Positions 62,963 through 64,000 of a stretch of DNA of 64,000 nucleotides are shown here, in pieces. The notes beneath the pieces are model-generated. The model was given only the letters and a program-made list of their open reading frames with translations. It had not been told where the DNA came from and made no database searches. Location: the NCBI GenBank assembly GCA_018824305.1, contig JAHJGM010000026.1, forward strand, positions 62,001 to 126,000, given 5' to 3'. The position numbers and the translations under genes are program-made. The DNA comes from a bacterium (GTDB lineage: Bacteria > Campylobacterota > Campylobacteria > Campylobacterales > Sulfurimonadaceae). Positions within the stretch are counted from its first letter, which is position 1. Every line of letters begins with the position of its first letter.

Positions 62963-64000
62963 CTAGCGGATATTGAAACGTTTATATTGTATTATGGACG
63001 CAAGGATCAGTATAAATATCGGAAGGATTATGCCCACTTCGCTGGAAAGTGTTTTGTTATTTGCATATTCTATCATCATAAAAAGAATTCCCCAGACGAC
63101 AAGTGTTGCAAGTATCGCAATAAAGCTGAAGAAAGAGACATTTAAAAATCTGCTGCTTGGCGGAACGAAGAAAAATATGATCGTTATAAGTGCGGGAACA
63201 AAGAACGGATATACAAATATCTTATAAAGAGAACTTTTTATCTGCGATGTATTGATGTTCTGATTTTTTAACAGATAAAGAGCGTCTAATGCATCACCGA
63301 TAGTAAAATTGACTTTCCCCTCATAAACCTGATCCAAGATCTTTGGCTGGAACTCATGTAAAATCGCAAGATCCTTTTTGTCCGATATCTTGATCTCACT
63401 GTTTTTTAATCCCACTACGCTCGGCTTTTCTATAATATGAGCATTTTGAAGATGCCAGTCATTACCAAGGTAAACAGCTGTCTTTGATGTGATCACCTCG
63501 CTTAAAGCGCCATCTTTAACACTAAAGACCCGTACATCCGTCGCTCTTTTTTGAAGAGGGGAAAGTTTGCCGAAATATATATATTTATCCTCATACGTAA
63601 AGAACAGATCTTTTGTAGGATTTAAATACTGCTGTGTTTTTCTAATATTATTTGCAAACTCATCTGCCCTTGCAAAGTTTGTGGCATGTGCCCCGATGAA
63701 GAGGAAAATGATCATGGTCGAAACGACTATAAAGGGTCTTAAAATATCCGTACGGGAGTATCCAAGCGAAAAAAACGAGACAAGTGCATTTGATCTTATC
63801 AAAAATATCTTTGTCGATATCATCGCAAATACAAGAGCAAGCGGAAGCAACATATCGATGGCGAAAAAGACTCTGTAGACCAGATAGATAAGCAACAAGT
63901 TGGCAGATTTTGGGAGGTCATTGATATTTTGAAGATAATCAAAACCGACCATAAACATCACAAGTGCGATCATAATGACCAAAAAATATTTTAGATAATG
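62963..64000 (-). CDS. LptF/LptG-family LPS-export permease (5' end outside window)
   Basis: The C-terminal 345 codons of a permease in the YjgP/YjgQ family, which with LptB drives lipopolysaccharide to the outer membrane. Reading continues to the window edge with HYLKYFLVIMIALVMFMVGF, so the true start is beyond base 64000. Six membrane segments in all are expected; those visible include the first pair (with LPLALVFAMISTKIFLIRSN), a periplasmic domain of about 150 residues and three C-terminal helices (FFVPALITIIFFFVPPSSR, FIAILATLVVWGILFMMI and GIILPIFILILASII). Assignment to F or G is uncertain. Confidence 0.9.
   Translation of the reverse strand, partial: HYLKYFLVIMIALVMFMVGFDYLQNINDLPKSANLLLIYLVYRVFFAIDMLLPLALVFAMISTKIFLIRSNALVSFFSLGYSRTDILRPFIVVSTMIIFLFIGAHATNFARADEFANNIRKTQQYLNPTKDLFFTYEDKYIYFGKLSPLQKRATDVRVFSVKDGALSEVITSKTAVYLGNDWHLQNAHIIEKPSVVGLKNSEIKISDKKDLAILHEFQPKILDQVYEGKVNFTIGDALDALYLLKNQNINTSQIKSSLYKIFVYPFFVPALITIIFFFVPPSSRFLNVSFFSFIAILATLVVWGILFMMIEYANNKTLSSEVGIILPIFILILASIIQYKRFNIR

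Overview
This window looks like chromosome from a flagellated, AT-rich Campylobacterota (epsilonproteobacterium), most likely a Sulfurimonas-type environmental species. The assignment rests on gene order I recognise rather than on a database search. The blocks are lysC-hobA-holB-folP next to rppH (as in Helicobacter), lysA-HAD-pheA-hisC-fliF-fliG-fliH-dxs, ctpA-purC-purS-purQ-SH3 protein-plsC-crcB beside a divergent clpB (both as in Campylobacter), rpmH-rnpA-yidD-yidC-khpB-mnmE-ruvX, and rnr-holA. HobA is specific to this phylum. I see no rRNA, tRNA, CRISPR array, insertion sequence or prophage.

Layout. 1-5.4 kb: the start of purH, a small CutA/NIF3-like protein, an AT-rich orphan gene, a 390-bp hairpin-rich intergenic element, purL, a GreB-like factor and a small hypothetical. 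5.5-9.8 kb: HDOD protein, rnr, holA and a free-standing CZB zinc-sensor protein. 9.8-13.8 kb (minus): rppH-lysC-hobA-holB-folP. 13.9-18.3 kb (minus): an operon for SHP cytochrome, diheme cytochrome, a cytochrome b561-diheme fusion, a Spy/CpxP-like protein and a two-component system. An 11-bp tandem repeat lies in its divergent promoter with hemW. 19.5-22.5 kb: tatB, tatC, a frameshifted queA and convergent dprA. 22.6-31.5 kb: a polysaccharide deacetylase-like protein, rpsF-ssb-rpsR, an ankyrin protein, a propeller/OmpA-like protein, a DUF218 protein, ilvC and a hypothetical.

31.1-39.2 kb (minus): the rpmH to ruvX translation/membrane-insertion operon, a tetraheme cytochrome, and clpB with an HspR-type (HAIR) operator in its promoter. 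39.4-44.5 kb (plus): ctpA, purine genes, an SH3 protein, plsC, crcB. 44.5-47 kb (minus): dUTPase, proA and an orphan ABC ATPase. 47.1-50.9 kb: a 59-aa cysteine protein and a tightly overlapping ovothiol operon (ovoA, an ovoB-like PLP lyase, a PNPOx-like flavoprotein). 50.9-53.2 kb: a GGDEF/EAL protein with a small secreted partner. 53.2-62.8 kb (minus): lysA-HAD-pheA-hisC-fliFGH-dxs. 63-64 kb: an LptF/LptG permease cut by the window end.

Themes: purine synthesis (purH, purL, purC, purS, purQ), lysine/aromatic/branched-chain amino acids, replication (holA, holB, hobA, ssb), envelope biogenesis (tat, yidC, lpt, plsC) and redox/heme proteins. The most unusual signals are a strongly over-represented palindrome TACATGTA scattered through genes, the ovothiol operon with a third gene of unknown role, the SHP cytochrome operon with its own two-component system and candidate operator, two structured intergenic elements, and the queA frameshift.
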